64,000 nt of DNA from Mariannaea sp. PMI_226 (GCA_024336345.1 JANFOG010000002.1:3844001-3908000), one strand, 5' to 3'; positions 22,434 to 35,992 are shown, counted from the first letter of the stretch. Numbers and translations: made by a program. Notes: a model not told the origin generated them from the letters alone.

Positions 22434-24640
22434 AACCGTGGGGTTCTTGGAGTTGGTGGAGTTTTTGTATGGAGGGGTAATTTGTCGGGGGGAGGGGGAG
22501 GGGGAGGGGAGAAGTGAGCAGATGGATAAGATCGCGACAGGTAAGAAGGACAGTACAGGATCGGAGAGTATTGTAGACTGCCGGGACAGAGATGACTCGA
22601 ATTCAAGCCGATGACGGTTGTTGTTCAAGTCAAGAAACAGTTGATGTGTGTGGTGCTGAGATAATTTGGCGGAAAAGAGAGCGTCCTGCTTAAGTAGGTG
22701 CTTCCAGCTCTGCCTTGGGTCTGGCCGAACGCCGAATGCCCAGACGCTTTCTTAGGCTGAGCCGCCTCAAATGGTGGGTGCCTTGGACCCATGGATCAGT
22801 GGTCGTGGCGGAGCAGTGCACCATGAGGGAACAGCCTCAGCCGAGGACCAGCCGATTGAGAAAACGTCATGACCAGCACATGCAGGGTTCACGAGACCTG
22901 TTTTTTTACACTCTCTTTCGCCTCCATGTATTCGTAACTACAGCTACGTGAGTCTCTTGGCTGAACGACGGAGGAGGTGCATTGCGAAGAATATGTAGTG
23001 ACAGTTTATGTGCACTTGGTGCCTGCAGCCACAACGTGGAAAAGATCAAGATCCCGCAGCTTAATTTTTTTTTTTTCAAACTAAGGTGATTACTCCATAC
23101 CATAAATCTGTAGATGCAGTCAACGAAGCTCAGAATGACCCGAAGTATTGGAACCACTATTACGGAGTTGGTATTATTCTACGCGAAGCCCACCTTCCAC
23201 CCCCGATGTGCCCAATAACGTCCTCGAGCCTGCATTCACGTACGGACTAGCATGCTGCCCTACGAATCGAAGCACGCAAGGATAGAAGCCAGGATTTCCC
23301 AATTGCTCAATTCCCCAAGCAACCCCCATGTACTCCGTACATTGGATAGTCTTAGCTGAAGTGTCAGAACGCGTACGTATTCTAAGGCGAAGTCAGTCGA
23401 AATTACACGAACGCGATAGACAGTGGAGGAAGACCTAGCATCACCAGTTATGGACCATCAGCTGTTGCGCCATGTACCTGAGTACATGAGGTGGCGCCCG
23501 TGGCTGACCTATTTGCCCTTGTCTCACTGGCCAGGACCCTGCAAATCCAGCCAAATCCAGGAGTCGTGCCCCTGGTTGGGAAGCCACCCACCAGCCACCT
23601 TTTTGCAAATCCTCGCCCCTCATGCCCCTCCCCCTCACATCAGCTACGAAGTAGTCAATCGTGAGATGCACTCACTGCCACTGAACTTGGACCGGGATCG
23701 AAGTAATGGTGACGTTTCCTTCCAAGGGCGTTAAAATATATCTTTAGTTGCGTCGATCGCTCGACAGGTACAGATGGCCGCAGATGGGCCTGTTTAATGG
23801 GAGGTTATTTACGAATAATACTTTCTTCCCCCTACTTGTGCGTCCAGGCGAGTATATTCGCAGTCACAATGCCACCAAGTCATCCCATCCCGTCCCAGCT
23901 CTTTGCAGGTCTCGCAGCTCCGTTGGAAACTGAGACCTGACCACGGGGCACCACGGCGGATGGCACAGCCAATCAGGACGCGTGCTTGTTCCAATTCCAG
24001 GTGGCTGGTGAACGTCACCCCTTAACCCCTGTCGCGGCTTGCTCTCCCGGCCGCACACGTTTGGCTCAACCCAGAACTAGTGCGCATCACTCACTGAAAT
24101 TACAGGTCGTTGAACCACTGGCAGGGCCTAATCAGGCCTACACCCCTGCCGCCACCGCGGGATTCTCGCAAGGATATCCTCTCCCCTCCACTCCAACCAC
24201 CAAATTTTGCACCTTTCGAGCTCACCAGCCATCTCTTTTGGCGGTTCTTTATAACGATGCAAGGCACCCAAACAAAGTGATTCTCTCCCACATGTCGCTG
24301 CATTCCTTCCTTTGCACCTGTCGATCACACTGGATGATTCGTCTCCATTTGAATTTTTTGTGATTCACGATTCTGCGTTCGTTACCAGTTCGTGACCATA
24401 ATCACCCATCACTCTCTTATTCAACTACGAGATCCACCCAGTTTCGATCACTTACACCCGCATGCACTTGGCGACTCAGTAGTTGATACATTGCTACCGA
24501 CACGCAGCAACACAACCGAAGCCAGAGCTCAAGGAGGGAGGAAGGAGAACAAAAAATAAAACAACGAAGCATTTCAACAACTCACGGCCAGACTCACCTT
24601 CCGATTTATTGGCTCATTAAATAAGGAGAGTGCGGGCAAA
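22434..24640. promoter_or_regulatory. Divergent intergenic region between annexin and the secreted protein gene
   Basis: About 2.2 kb between two outward-facing starts, presumably carrying both promoters. The part just upstream of the annexin start has a G-rich/C-rich purine-pyrimidine tract (22475-22520, CT-rich on the coding strand). No further gene is supportable. Confidence 0.45.
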
Positions 24641-25693
24641 ATGCACAGCTTCATTCCCCTCGTCCTGGCCATTGCGGCTTCATACACCACTGTCACCTCC
24701 CTACCAACGCTGCCTCGACCAGTGATGGTAGTTCGCGAGGAAGCCTCTAAGCCAAAGTACTCTGTGGTTCCTCTTGAACCTGGGAATGGATCGTCTGAGA
24801 CATCTGGTTCGGGACCAAGCGGCGGTAGCACTGGCGACTCAGACGCCACGTTAACAGTCATCAAGACGGTGGTCAAGACTGAGGAGCCCATTACTGTTAC
24901 CCACACGGATGATGGTACTACCGTCACTGCTACTGAAATTGCTACTCGAACTGCCACAGCCACTGCTACTGCCTCTGCTCCGACAAAGACAGTCACCAAG
25001 GAGATCAAAACAACGATCTCAGTCATCGACATTAATGAAAGCGCGGTAACTTCTCAACCATCAACTGCCGTTCCCCCAGCAGCGACTTCCAAGTCTAGAA
25101 AGACAAAGACGACAACGACAACAACTACAAGACTCAGTTTCAGACCCCGTCCCAAGCCTGGCTCCAAGTCATCAACTACTCAAGACCACCACCGGCCTGG
25201 CCATACCAAGTCTGCGATGGTTCCTCACCAACCTTCCCAAACTACAACCGTTGAGTCAGCTGTCGAATCCACAGCGACCACCCAGCAGCCAACTACCACT
25301 ACCGCTCATAGAGGCTATGGAACCAATACGGTGACTCCGACCACATATTTTGAGCCCACATTAACAATCCCGACTACTCAGTCCAAGAACACTGCTCAGC
25401 CAGTCGTCACCACAACCACAACATCAACATCGGCAACCACCACATCCAAGACTTCAGTTGTATCTGAGGTATCAACCTCAGTACCCAACTCGAAACCTGT
25501 TGTCTCATATCCCAATACTGTGATTAATTCTGAACTGAACACCCACACTACTTTTCTCACGTCCACTTTGGTATCGACGGTGGATTCTATCACAACATCC
25601 GTGCCAGCGGCATTGACTCCCACTCTGACCTATGATGATGGTCAATGGCACACTGTGTATCCGCCCTGGCATAGCAGGGCCGCGCGATATTGA
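24641..25693 (+). CDS. Secreted Ser/Thr-rich protein
   Basis: Single-exon 350-residue protein. The first ~20 residues (MHSFIPLVLAIAASYTTVTS) make a classic signal peptide, likely cleaved before LPTLP. The remainder is extremely rich in Thr and Ser, with runs such as TKTTTTTTTRLSF, and has many possible O-glycosylation sites. It ends in a short aromatic segment (YDDGQWHTVYPPWHSRAARY). There is no hydrophobic C-terminal tail, so a GPI anchor is unlikely. No CFEM, hydrophobin, chitin-binding or catalytic domain is visible. By composition it would be a mannosylated wall or extracellular-matrix protein, or an adhesin-like stalk. There are essentially no cysteines, which argues against a small cysteine-rich effector. 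Confidence 0.78.
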   Translation: MHSFIPLVLAIAASYTTVTSLPTLPRPVMVVREEASKPKYSVVPLEPGNGSSETSGSGPSGGSTGDSDATLTVIKTVVKTEEPITVTHTDDGTTVTATEIATRTATATATASAPTKTVTKEIKTTISVIDINESAVTSQPSTAVPPAATSKSRKTKTTTTTTTRLSFRPRPKPGSKSSTTQDHHRPGHTKSAMVPHQPSQTTTVESAVESTATTQQPTTTTAHRGYGTNTVTPTTYFEPTLTIPTTQSKNTAQPVVTTTTTSTSATTTSKTSVVSEVSTSVPNSKPVVSYPNTVINSELNTHTTFLTSTLVSTVDSITTSVPAALTPTLTYDDGQWHTVYPPWHSRAARY

Positions 25694-26921
25694 TTCACTG
25701 AATACCACTGGCTTGGTTGGATGATATAACGCTTATGAATAAATGGAGAAGCTGATGCTTCTCAGGATGAACATGCTCCAGGATGTTAATGGGACTGGAT
25801 ATGAGTAAAAAGCATAACACGGATACGGGGGGGGCAGGGAAACAGGCATGGTACAGAGATCTTAAGAGCTCACATCAACATTTCCTTGGTCATTTTTATT
25901 ACAGGGAGTTATTAGATAGGAATCGGGAAGAAGGGCATGCGGACCAAGCGCTGGGACGCCTCACCACATATAATGAGTAATTCAAAATAAGACGTTTATA
26001 CTTTATATGATTCGCAATATCATCACCAATGTGATACGTTATCCCCCTGGATATAAGATGGGCAGCATTCAGATGATGCGCTACGAAACATCGCCGTATC
26101 AGTTTATTCTGTGCATGTGTTTGATGCTGGCGAGTGGTGAGTTGAGGCCATGTTCATCCATTTTGGCTATTAGGTCTAACTCGACTGCTCAGTACATAGC
26201 TGTTGGCACTCAGTTATTCCTAAATGGTTTGCTCGGAATGTCCAACCAGTGATATATCTATCCCGATGTCCTCCTTGTGTTACATTTCCAGCTGTATTAC
26301 CAAGCTTGTCTTATCCTGGCTTATTATGTATGACTTGAGGTTAGAGTCACACTCACGAATGCAGCAAATGAAAGCGTGTCATTCGATTTTGATGACGTAG
26401 TGTGAGTGTTCTCATTCACACTTGAACTTGACTCTTTAACTGGACAGCTCGGACTTCTAGTCCTTCTCCACTTAATTATCCGAACAACGCAGGCCGTATC
26501 CATGCCTGCAAAGCATCGAGCTGTTGCCAATATATTCAAGTGCGGTGCTACTCAGCGATGCACTTCAGGTTACGCATCGGACTTTTGCGGATTTGTGAAG
26601 TGGCTCACCTCAGCCTGTTTTCGTTAGTACATAACCCGTAGTGCCGTACAAATTTATGTGTGAGACCAGGTTCACCACTAGCATTTATGGGTCTATTCAA
26701 TCATGTCAAGCCCCCTCGAACTTCTCCGCCAAAAGGGCGGAGTATTCTCCAGTACAGATTGGTGGAATGTATTTGGTTCTAGACTATTGACGTCCATGTG
26801 ATGTGCCCATTATCCATGCCGCAAGCCGATTCTTTTGGCATGTTCTTTTTTATCCCCTATTTATCATCACCATTGCCATCCTCCTCATCGTCAAAGAAAC
26901 TCAAATATTGACAGTCCAAAA
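25694..26921. other. Intergenic region, AT-rich in part
   Basis: 3' flank of the secreted-protein gene and promoter of the dehydrogenase gene. Short frames on both strands show no domain. Nothing else is supportable. Confidence 0.45.
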
Positions 26922-28127
26922 ATGACGACTTCAAACGGTTCTATCTTATTAACTGGCGCCAATGGAGGTCTTGGCTCAGCCATCGTCGCGGAAATCACCA
27001 AGAAGCCTGAGCTCGCCGCATATACAGGGATATACACTGTCCGGAAAGCACAAACGGCCACACAGCTCAAGAAAGTCCTCGACTCCGGGTCACAACCGCA
27101 CAAGCATGAAATTGTAGATTTAGACCTCAGCTCGTTGAGCAGTGTACGAAAAACGGCCGAGGAGATTAATCGACGGGTGGCAGCTGGCGAGCTTCCTCCA
27201 ATCAGAGCCCTCATCTTGAATGCGGCGTACCAGGACCATGAAGAGCTTGTGAGTGTCCCTCTTCAAAAAGTTAATCGGTACCAAGGCTGAAAATGGTATA
27301 GAACATGACTGCAGATGGTTACGAGATGACATGGCAGGTCAACTTCCTAGCCAACCAATTGCTCGCTCTCAAGCTTCTTCAAAGCATGGATAAAGAAAAG
27401 GGACGGATTCTTATCCTCGGTAGTTGGTCCCATGAGTGAGTTCGCTCCCATGTGTTTCGAGCATCATTATCAGGTCGACTCACACACACCTCAGTGTCGA
27501 GGACAAGCGCAACGATATAGGACATACGCCGTACAAGGGTCACACCACATTGTTTCCAGGTGTAGAAGAGCTGGCCAAGGGCAAATGGAGCACACCTGCA
27601 GATGGCGATGGATGGTTCGCAGGATTTCGGCGGTACGGAGCTAGCAAGCTCTGTGCGGTGATGCTTGTGTAAGTTGTGTCCGTACATATACCAACACGAT
27701 AAGACGATGTGACTTGCTAACTCTATTCAGGCATGAACTGGCCAACCGCATTGGTACAGACCCGAACATTTCAAACATTAGGGTTGTCAGCCTGGATCCA
27801 GGTGCAATGGGATCGGATCTCACTCGTCGCGGTAGCTCTAGCCTGCAGTTCCAGGTCAAGTACATTGTCCCCGTCGCCGCATGGCTTGCCGTCAAGTTCA
27901 ATCCAAACGGTGCTCTAAGGCCCATGTGGAAGAGCGCTGCGGATGTGCTGCGCCTATGTTTTGAGGTCGAAGCTCCTCGGGGCAAGTTGCTGTATCTGAA
28001 CGGCACGGAAGAAGCAGGGACTTCCAAAGAGGCCCAGGATGCAGACAAGAGGAAAGAGGTATGGCGTTACGGGCTTGCAGCTGCTGGGATCAAACAGGAG
28101 GATACTATTCTGAAGAATTGGGAATAA
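26922..28127 (+). CDS. Short-chain dehydrogenase/reductase
   Basis: Predicted 343-residue protein in four exons: 26922-27248, 27302-27435, 27495-27668 and 27731-28127. Each intron is 53-62 nt with GT(G/A)AGT donors. The NAD(P)-binding Rossmann motif TGANGGLG is at residues 11-18. The NAA motif, equivalent to the family's NNAG, is at 100-102. The catalytic YGASK is at 201-205 with SWSH near 150 supplying the serine, and the post-catalytic SLDPGAMGSDL segment follows. These show an active classical SDR using NAD(P)(H) to oxidise or reduce a carbonyl/alcohol. An insertion of about 40 residues between the Ser and Tyr motifs is like the retinol-dehydrogenase/TIC32-type SDRs often annotated in fungi. 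The substrate cannot be deduced. No neighbouring biosynthetic genes suggest a pathway. Confidence 0.9.
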
Positions 28128-31100
28128 TTGTCTAAGGTAGTGAGAGGACTATCGTTGTGTTTCACTACGACTTTCTCGGTCGTCTCGTTTTAATTTTGTG
28201 TAGTAGCGTAGAATGATAATCTTTCGGTAATTTTGCATTCATGTGAAAGAAAAGGAGTGTACGCACGGATTCGAGGCATCACTTGAACATGTGAATAGTA
28301 TATTGTCAAAGCATCCTCGGAACAGCACAGCACCATCAAGTTAGGGGTGGAAAGGAGGTGAAAGCTATAGTCGCAAATCAAGGGCAGCCGTTGGACATAG
28401 TATTTGTTGATATGCAGATGCAACCCCTTTTGCCTAGGTTTGCGCTCAAAGTCGCACATGAATTTGTGCAAGAACCGTATAGGAGCAATAAAGTTCGAGT
28501 GGCATGTATGACTGACATGCAAGAATCAGGAGGTTGCAGGTGAAGCTTGACAATCAAGGCAGAGATTCTCAGAGATTCTCACAACCTTGTCTGGCTGGGA
28601 TGGGGAAACAAGAGTTGATCTTTTCGGTGAAGTCGGTCTGAGCGGTGAAGAGGATCGGCGATAGAATAGATCAAGGGTTGAAGCTCTAAGGAAAGGAAAG
28701 GCAGGAACTGGGTATGAGAGCAGAAATAATTACGGAGTACATATTTGAAAGAGGTTAGACGAGAGGCTGTTGGGAAAGGAGTGCAGTCGGTGAATCACCA
28801 CTAGAGTATCGTATATATCCATAGAGTCTGCAATAGAGTACTCATGGTATCACCGTATGCAGTCATTGTGATTGACGTGTTTTCGTCCCTTCAGCCCCAA
28901 CCAAGGAGAAGTAGGAGGTAGAGAGAACGAAAATCAAGAACCAATCACATCTCTGGTGTGTCTCCCTGTTCAGTCAGCTCAAGCTGCCTCCGCAAGTTTC
29001 ATCCATCCCCTACCCCACCAATCTCTGCACCATCTGAAACAAGATGCGGATGGTCGGTTGGGCGTGGTTGGGCGGTTGGGATGAGTGGGGCTGTCCCTTC
29101 AATCTTTCAAGACTGCTGCTTGTGCTGTCCTGTGACGTGACCTATCTACCTTAGGTACCTTGGGTACTTTACTGTTTGTTGTTGTCGTTTATTATTATTA
29201 TGTGTGTCTGTGTGTGCACGCACTGCAACAACAAATTGCACCCTCTTTCTTATGATTTGTTCCTGCATGAAAAGACGGCAACTTAATATTGACTGCTAAA
29301 GGCCGACATGCAATGACCAACTTTATCGGCCTTATTGGGGGAGCCATGCAGCTACTTGACTATGTACAGTACCTAAGGTACTGCCACTAGGGTTAGTTAC
29401 TGTAATTAAGAGCTCATCCTGTTCCGTACCTTTTGCCTGCTCATTGTTTATTGAACAGCACTCTACCACCGTAATGTCAAACCAGGAAAGGTCACTTTCT
29501 CAAGCGGTCGCCCCTCTGCTGTGGAGGCTAGTCTAGTATGATAACTAACTAATATAAGACAGAATCGAGTCCCGCCATTGCGGTACTATTGTTATAGGTT
29601 GTCCAAATACACAGCTATACTCAACCTAGCTGTTGCTCAACCGGTAGTTGTAATTAATCAGAATTTACTCGATGGCAAGACCTATAGACCTTACTCCATC
29701 ATGACGAATCCTCTGTTGTACTGTAGTAACTGCAATACATGGCCTATGAATATAATTAAGGTAGGGACATAGCTGCAGGGGGGCTCCATGCTACGCTCAG
29801 TCCCCAAAGGATCAGACGAAATTCTGATGAGGTGCGCGCTGAGCAAGGGGGCAAGACGGTGGGAAAAAAAAAAAAAAAGTATGAAGAAGTCTTTTTTTGG
29901 AAACTTGCAGGGGATTTGTCGCCAACGACAAGGGAAATTGAGCCCTGAATCCAGAGTACTAGCTCCGCGTTTGCCCTCGACTTGTGGCCATCATCAACCA
30001 GGGCGTCATCTGATCAAGGAGTCCATGGCAGAGAAGAGGTGACAGCCACAAATAAGTCCAAATATCTGGCCAAAATGAAAGGGGAAAAAAACACACAGTG
30101 AATGATGAGACAGAAATAAGGAAATGCATTAATGAATTAGGACTGTGGCTAAGAGTCGGCGTTGGGCGTCGCCAAAAACAAGTCCCAGATAGTTTTGGGT
30201 TCTGACACTTCCAAGTCCAGTCAATTCGCTTCGGCAAAACAACGATGCTGCAGCGCTTGTCAGTTTGTGTTGATGTTGGCGCCCATCCGGAGTGGCTCCT
30301 ATGCGCCGCGGGCACAAGCACGGGCTGGCAGCCACCCAAAAATGGCCCCCATGGAGCCACCCAAACTTGGTGCAGAAATATGTGGCGTGTCCCTTGAGAC
30401 ATGGATCCGTACGGTTGGCTCGCGGCTCTCGACTTATTGCGTACGACCGCCAGCAAAGTCAACAAGCCCCGTCATCTACCCATGGCTCCTCCTTGCTCTA
30501 TTTGCCAGGAGACTCAGAGGCCATCGCGCGCTCCTTGTTAGCTCCCATGTTATTATTATTTTTTTTCTCTCTTCAACGAGACAAGGTAGTTTTACATGCT
30601 ACGTTGATACTCCCGCTAATGCTAGGCACCGTAGGAAGGGCCCTTGAGCGCGGATGTAGTCTCCAGCGTTTAAATTAGGACTGACAACGACCCGACAACG
30701 ACGAGGCCTAGTCTCGTGCCTGCCGAGGTCTCTTAAGAGAAAGCGAGCTGCTCTTCGATGCTTCTTTTGTTCCCCTGTTGTAATACTTTTCCGTTTATTT
30801 ATTTATATATTTTCCCTTCTTGAACTCGGTTTGGCCCGGTGCCGACAGCCTCCGACCTGTGTTTCATCTTCACATATTTTTTTTGCTGTCGTTTTCTTTT
30901 TCCTTTTCTTTATATCAACAGCACCACTGCCCCTTCGCTCATTCAATCGCTTTCCCAGCAATTCACCCACGACATCCGAAAATTCACATTTCATACGCAA
31001 AATCCAGCAGCATCCCTCCTTTCAGAAATTCTTTTCAACAATTTCCAATTTACCCTCTTGCCGTTCCCAAATATCTCCGACCAGGCACTATCGAGACCAT

Positions 31101-31263
31101 CAGCGGATTCATTGTCAACTGTGCCGAGTTGCGGCTCTCTAGCATCCAAAAAGCAACTAGCGGCACCATTTCTACGAAGCGGCCTGGCTCACCGAGCAGG
31201 TAATATCGGCTACTGCTGATAAGACGAAGTCTAGAGCAAGCACTACTCAGCCTGCCTGCAAAC
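28128..31263. other. Long intergenic region upstream of the coiled-coil protein gene
   Basis: About 3.1 kb with no supportable gene. 29270-29770 is AT-rich and repeat-like in feel. 29140-29380 contains inverted TACCTTAGGTACC-type words. 30780-31263 is probably the promoter and leader of the gene at 31264, including a possible leader intron (GTAATA at 31201 to an AG near 31250). Confidence 0.4.
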
Positions 31264-34231
31264 ATGCCCGCCGTGTGGGATAACATGAAGCCCACAAACG
31301 GAGATGCTCTGGCCACGGGTGCCGGCCGTGGCTCCCAACCGTCCAAATTGGTGCCCCCTCCCAGTCTCAAGAAGCGCGCCTTTCGCTCTCAGACGGCGCA
31401 TAACCGCTACGATTCAATTCCAGGAAACCTCGACGATATCGACGAGCGTGTCTTTTGGCAAAACGACTTCGACAACCGCATCAACGGACTTGGCCTCCAG
31501 GGCGGCCCCCACAAGTACGAAATCCGCCGTGGCAAGACTGTACCTCTGCCTACGGCCATTCAGCAACATGACCGCCAACTGTAAGCAAGCCACATTTCTT
31601 TCTTCTTTGTACGGTGTACTTTGTCGTCTGTTTGCTGCATGTTTTTGTATGTTCTGCATCAGCTCTGCATCCGCTAGTCTAGGTAGCTTGTGTGGCTTGC
31701 TAGCGCGTGAGTTGCGTGAACGGTGTTGTGCATCTCATTCAAGGCAGCATAGCCTCTCTAACAGCAAAGCCGCCATTCCGCTTGTGCGCGTACATGTTGG
31801 CGCAGCATCTGATGAATGTTCAGCGTGGTGGGAAATCAGCCTTTCTGTACCCCACCAGACCAGGCAGGTGTTCTCAGATCACTAGTCGAGGTATTAATAA
31901 GTTGAGGTCGGTGTGGATATTTGACCTGGGTCCAGCAATATGGCACACCAGGGTCCTTGATCCTTCCGTCATCTCTCGTAACATGGCCACGACACCATGA
32001 ATTTCCTTTCTTCAACCTTTCCACCGTCATATTCTTTCGCGTGCAACTACGAAATAATCGCATGGCGCAAGGTTCACTAACGTCTGTTTCCCAACTACAG
32101 TTCACCTCCGCACGATTTGGATGAGCCAGGAGCTCCTCACACTCAACGCCCTCCACCCCGAAATCCTCTGAGAGTGAATCCCTACAACTGGCGCCCAACG
32201 TCCTCAGTCTACCTCGATGACGAGGACCATCACAACGCCCGAAACGCACCTTCCAAGGCTAAATTCAAGACCAGAGACATGTACCGCCGTCCAACAGGCC
32301 TCTCCATCTCCCCGCCTAGCTCACCCGAGCCGGGAACCAGACCTTCTGGGTGAGTTGAACTTCTTTTCTTGTGGCTTAGGTAGTCCCAAGACAGCTTTCT
32401 TGGCTATCATATCAGCATTCGGGATTCTCCCCCTTTCTCTTTTCCCTTCTTTTCTCTCTTTTGTCAGAGTGCCCTTGCCCTTCTCATTTGGGCACTGTTC
32501 TTGCTCTTGGGGGTTGCGAGCCCCAGTTTGCGAGTTTCGAACGATTAGTCGCCTATCGACCCAACGCTACCAATAGTCAAACCAACCCTACAATACGCTC
32601 ACATAGGCACATCAATGAAGTGGATCACATATCGTCTATTTTGGCTAATCCAGACTCTTGCTTGCAGAACATATCCCGGGGATATCTCACCAGTCGACGA
32701 TGAAGCCGACGTATCCCAGCAACAGCTTCTGCATGGCTCTCAACCAATCTCTCCCCCAAGGCAAGGCCCTCAGAGTCTCATACCGACAGCGCGTCGTGAA
32801 AGGGGAGTTGAGAAGAAGCAAGCTGTCTCGCAATTAAAGGAATCAAGATCAAGAGATAGACTGCGGGACCCACAGACCGAAGCCATCCACCCTTGGGCGG
32901 CTGGTTCAGGCACAGACGAGGCTTCCCTGGCTAATCGTCAAATATTTGGAACTACTACCAGCGTTACCGGCCCCCAAGTTCACCGATCTGGTAACCCTGG
33001 GCCTACCCTAGGCCAGCGAATGCGGCAGTTTACTAGAGGCAAGGCGGAGTCTATCGAAAACAGGCCGCCATGGAAAGGTGCAAGTGGACGTGCGCCGATG
33101 GTCGAACCAGTCCGGGATGATCTTGATGCTGCTCCACTTTCTATCCAACGCAAGCCCACCAAGTATGAACGTCGGCCTGATTCGGCGTCGCCTGAAACGA
33201 CCAGTGCCGCCGTTGCGACTGTCCGTCGATTGATGCCCTCCAGATCCAACCAGAAGCTCAAGGAGTCTTCCAAAACACCTTCCCCCGAGCCGTTCTCGCA
33301 GGGGCATGCTTCCAACGCTTACCCCAGTCCTCCCTACAATGACTCTCCAATCAATACACAGTCTCAGGCCCCTATTCCCCCGCCTCATGCTGCGAGGAGT
33401 GCGGCGCTTCCCTTGAGGCAATTCCCCGACCCTGATAAAGCCATCCGGAGAAAGCCTTCTCCATCAACTTTTGCTCCTGCCCATATCCCGCAAAATTCAA
33501 CATCTAGTTCCAAATATTCCGTCTACACGGACCAAAGCGTTGCAACATACGCCCCTCCTCATCTATCTGCTGCTTCTCCAATAAGTCTCTTCAGCCCAAC
33601 CGACCCTTGGGTGCAGCCCCCATCTCGATTCAGCGTCACGACCTGCAATACAGTGGTTCCCGATTCTCCTCTCCTGGTCGATGAAGATGCACCCCCGCTG
33701 CCAACTGCGCCACAGCAGATCTCTTCTGTAATGGACCGTAGTAGGCCAGTATATGGAGGCGAACGTGCGCAGACACCTCTATCGAGCGACCCGATCGTCA
33801 TCTCAATGAAGTCCAGTGTCGCAGCGAGTCCTAAACCCGAAGCTGACAAGAGCACCATGGATATCTCAGTCTCTCAATCGTCAGTGGCCAAGGCTCTTCC
33901 ACCAGTGCCTCCAGAAAAACTCTCCGCGGGTGATCGCGTTGCCTGGCTCAATGCCCGCCTTGAAAGCCTCGCACATCGACGCATAAACATTAATAGGAGC
34001 ATTAAGCAAATGACAGAGTTGATGCCAACGGACAGCTTGATGTCGAGCACTGAAGTCCTACGCAAGCGGGAAATCGAGAAGCAAAAGGTTGATGGTCTCA
34101 AAGAAGAGTTGTCTGAGATCCAGCGAGAAGAGTATGATCTGGGTCTAAAGCTCTACAGGGCCAACAAGCGACTGGAGAAGGAATCGGATTTTGAGGGCTC
34201 ATCCTTATGGGTGACGAGAGCCACCACATGA
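31264..34231 (+). CDS. Conserved fungal protein with C-terminal coiled coil
   Basis: Predicted 709-residue protein in three exons: 31264-31580, 32101-32349 and 32668-34231. The introns (520 and 318 nt) are unusually long for this window. The phase at both junctions is consistent (codons CT|T and GG|A). The N-terminus (about residues 35-105) carries a block that looks conserved, with the words LKKRAFRSQTAHNRYDSIPG, VFWQNDFDNRINGLGLQGGP and YEIRRGKTVPLP. The middle is long, Pro/Ser-rich and probably disordered, with several PPxxP runs. Residues about 605-690 predict a coiled coil (RVAWLNARLESLAHRRINI, then EVLRKREIEKQKVDGLKEEL). No family is recognised. It could be a cytoskeletal or septum-associated scaffold, but that rests only on architecture. 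Confidence 0.78.
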
Positions 34232-35992
34232 GTCCCCACTCGTACAGACTTGTAGAAGTCGTACTTTTGTCTTTTTCTTGTTTTATCTTTTTAAGACCAG
34301 CGGGTTCAACCCTTGAACGTATTGAGCATGGCGTTATGGTTTCTATGCATTTCGGGCGGAGTCTTACAGTTGTCTATCTCTTTTCTTTTTTGTTCGAGAT
34401 TTATCCATGTACAGCCAGCTTGCTTGGTCAAGTTGTTTTATTACTTTACAATCGCCAAAGAGGGTGCCTGAATTACCAGACTTGACCACGGCTCCCAGGA
34501 ATAACTGTAAAGAAATGTGCCTAATGTGCTCTTCGTATTACTTGCTGTTTCATTTACATACCTGTACATGATGGTACAGCATGGGCAGGGTTAAGAACTC
34601 TTTCGAACTGCGAATACTGGCACAATCAACTAACTCGACAAAAATCAGTAAATTCTTGCTGTAATACCTGTTGGACGTCCGGTTCAGGCAATTTGTCAAG
34701 CGTATTCCTTGAACCCATGAGTCTACACACACTAGTAGACGTCCATAGTGTCTTGGGACTTCAAGGAGAAGTACCAATCAGAACATGCTAGTTCAATAGG
34801 CGCATATTAATCTAGGGGCTGGATAATAATAGTCCTTACTGGCAGTTTGAAGTCCTCTGAAGGATACGATACTTAACTATGATGGTCATTCAAGGCAATA
34901 GGCACACTTTACCCATTATGTAGGCTGACATTCAATATGGCCTCTGTGTCTTTATCCTTGGTAGAACTTTATAATAATATCTCATTGTGGTATGTGCAAG
35001 GCGAGAAAATCAAACAATTATATTAGATCAATCACATATAATAAGATGTGACTATACGTGCTAAGATGGCGAGTTCTTGTCTTGTCTCACATCACTGAAT
35101 ATTGATCATATAGCAGGACATAATCAATTTACTCAGATCGTGAATGGGGTCCAATTTTAATTGTATCCTTCTCACCATTATCTCGCTATTGACGAATGTT
35201 TCCAGTCTCAATCTTATTAAAACAGAGCCTTCTATGATAATGCTATGTTTTCTCACCGTTTTTCGTGCAATTTCACATCACATTTGTGCATATATCAAAA
35301 CTCTTGGCATTACTAAAGTTGATGATAATCGGCCGCTTAGGCATATCAAGAAGCCACTCTCTGATATAATCTTTATATATTTCCGAGCTTGTAAGATAGA
35401 CAGTTGTTGTATATACTAGAAATATCTGAGCTAGAGACTCATCCTCTTACATCAGAACGAGATAAAGCAGGCCAAAATGTCCCTTAATTTACCGATACAG
35501 GTTCTGTTGGCGACATCAGATGGGAGCATTTCGAGAATTAGTTTGTTATGTTAGACCTGGACTGATATATCTGGCGACTGTAGTAAGGAAGCGATACTGA
35601 TGCTAGTGCTGATGTTGGTGCGGATGCGAATACCGATACCTAAGCCGCGTTATCCATAGATGGGAAATACATGATTCTTTTGCGAAGTTCAAGCAATTGG
35701 CATTCCTTACTGCGACTCTGGAATTGTAGCGTGTATCTAGGATAATAGAGATGCGTCCCTTTTAGATAAAGTAATTTTCGTGACTAGCCAGCATCATCAG
35801 CAGTACAGCCGGAGTCATGTACACCTCAACTAAACTGGGTTTTGACTACCTCTATTGCCTCGAGATCGTGCGCGTTCTGATATTGGCAATCAAAGCTCAA
35901 GAAGGCTGCCTGCCAAGCACCGTTCACAGTAATCAGTCTGCCCCCCAGGTACTGAGGATGTTTTGCATTCGCACGGAGGTAACCAAGGCGGC
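34232..35992. other. AT-rich gene-free block
   Basis: About 1.76 kb, strongly AT-rich between roughly 34500 and 35450, with dense TA and stop codons. It has the look of repeat-induced point mutation acting on a decayed repeat, though no parent element is identifiable. A 91-codon frame at 35144-35419 is Ile/Leu-rich with no motif and is not called as a gene. Confidence 0.45.

Noticed and set aside
24574..25032. 152-codon minus-strand Val-rich frame
   Set aside because: Antisense of the Thr-rich secreted protein gene.
35144..35419. 91-codon Ile/Leu-rich frame in AT-rich DNA
   Set aside because: Composition follows the AT bias. No motif, start context or conservation can be seen.
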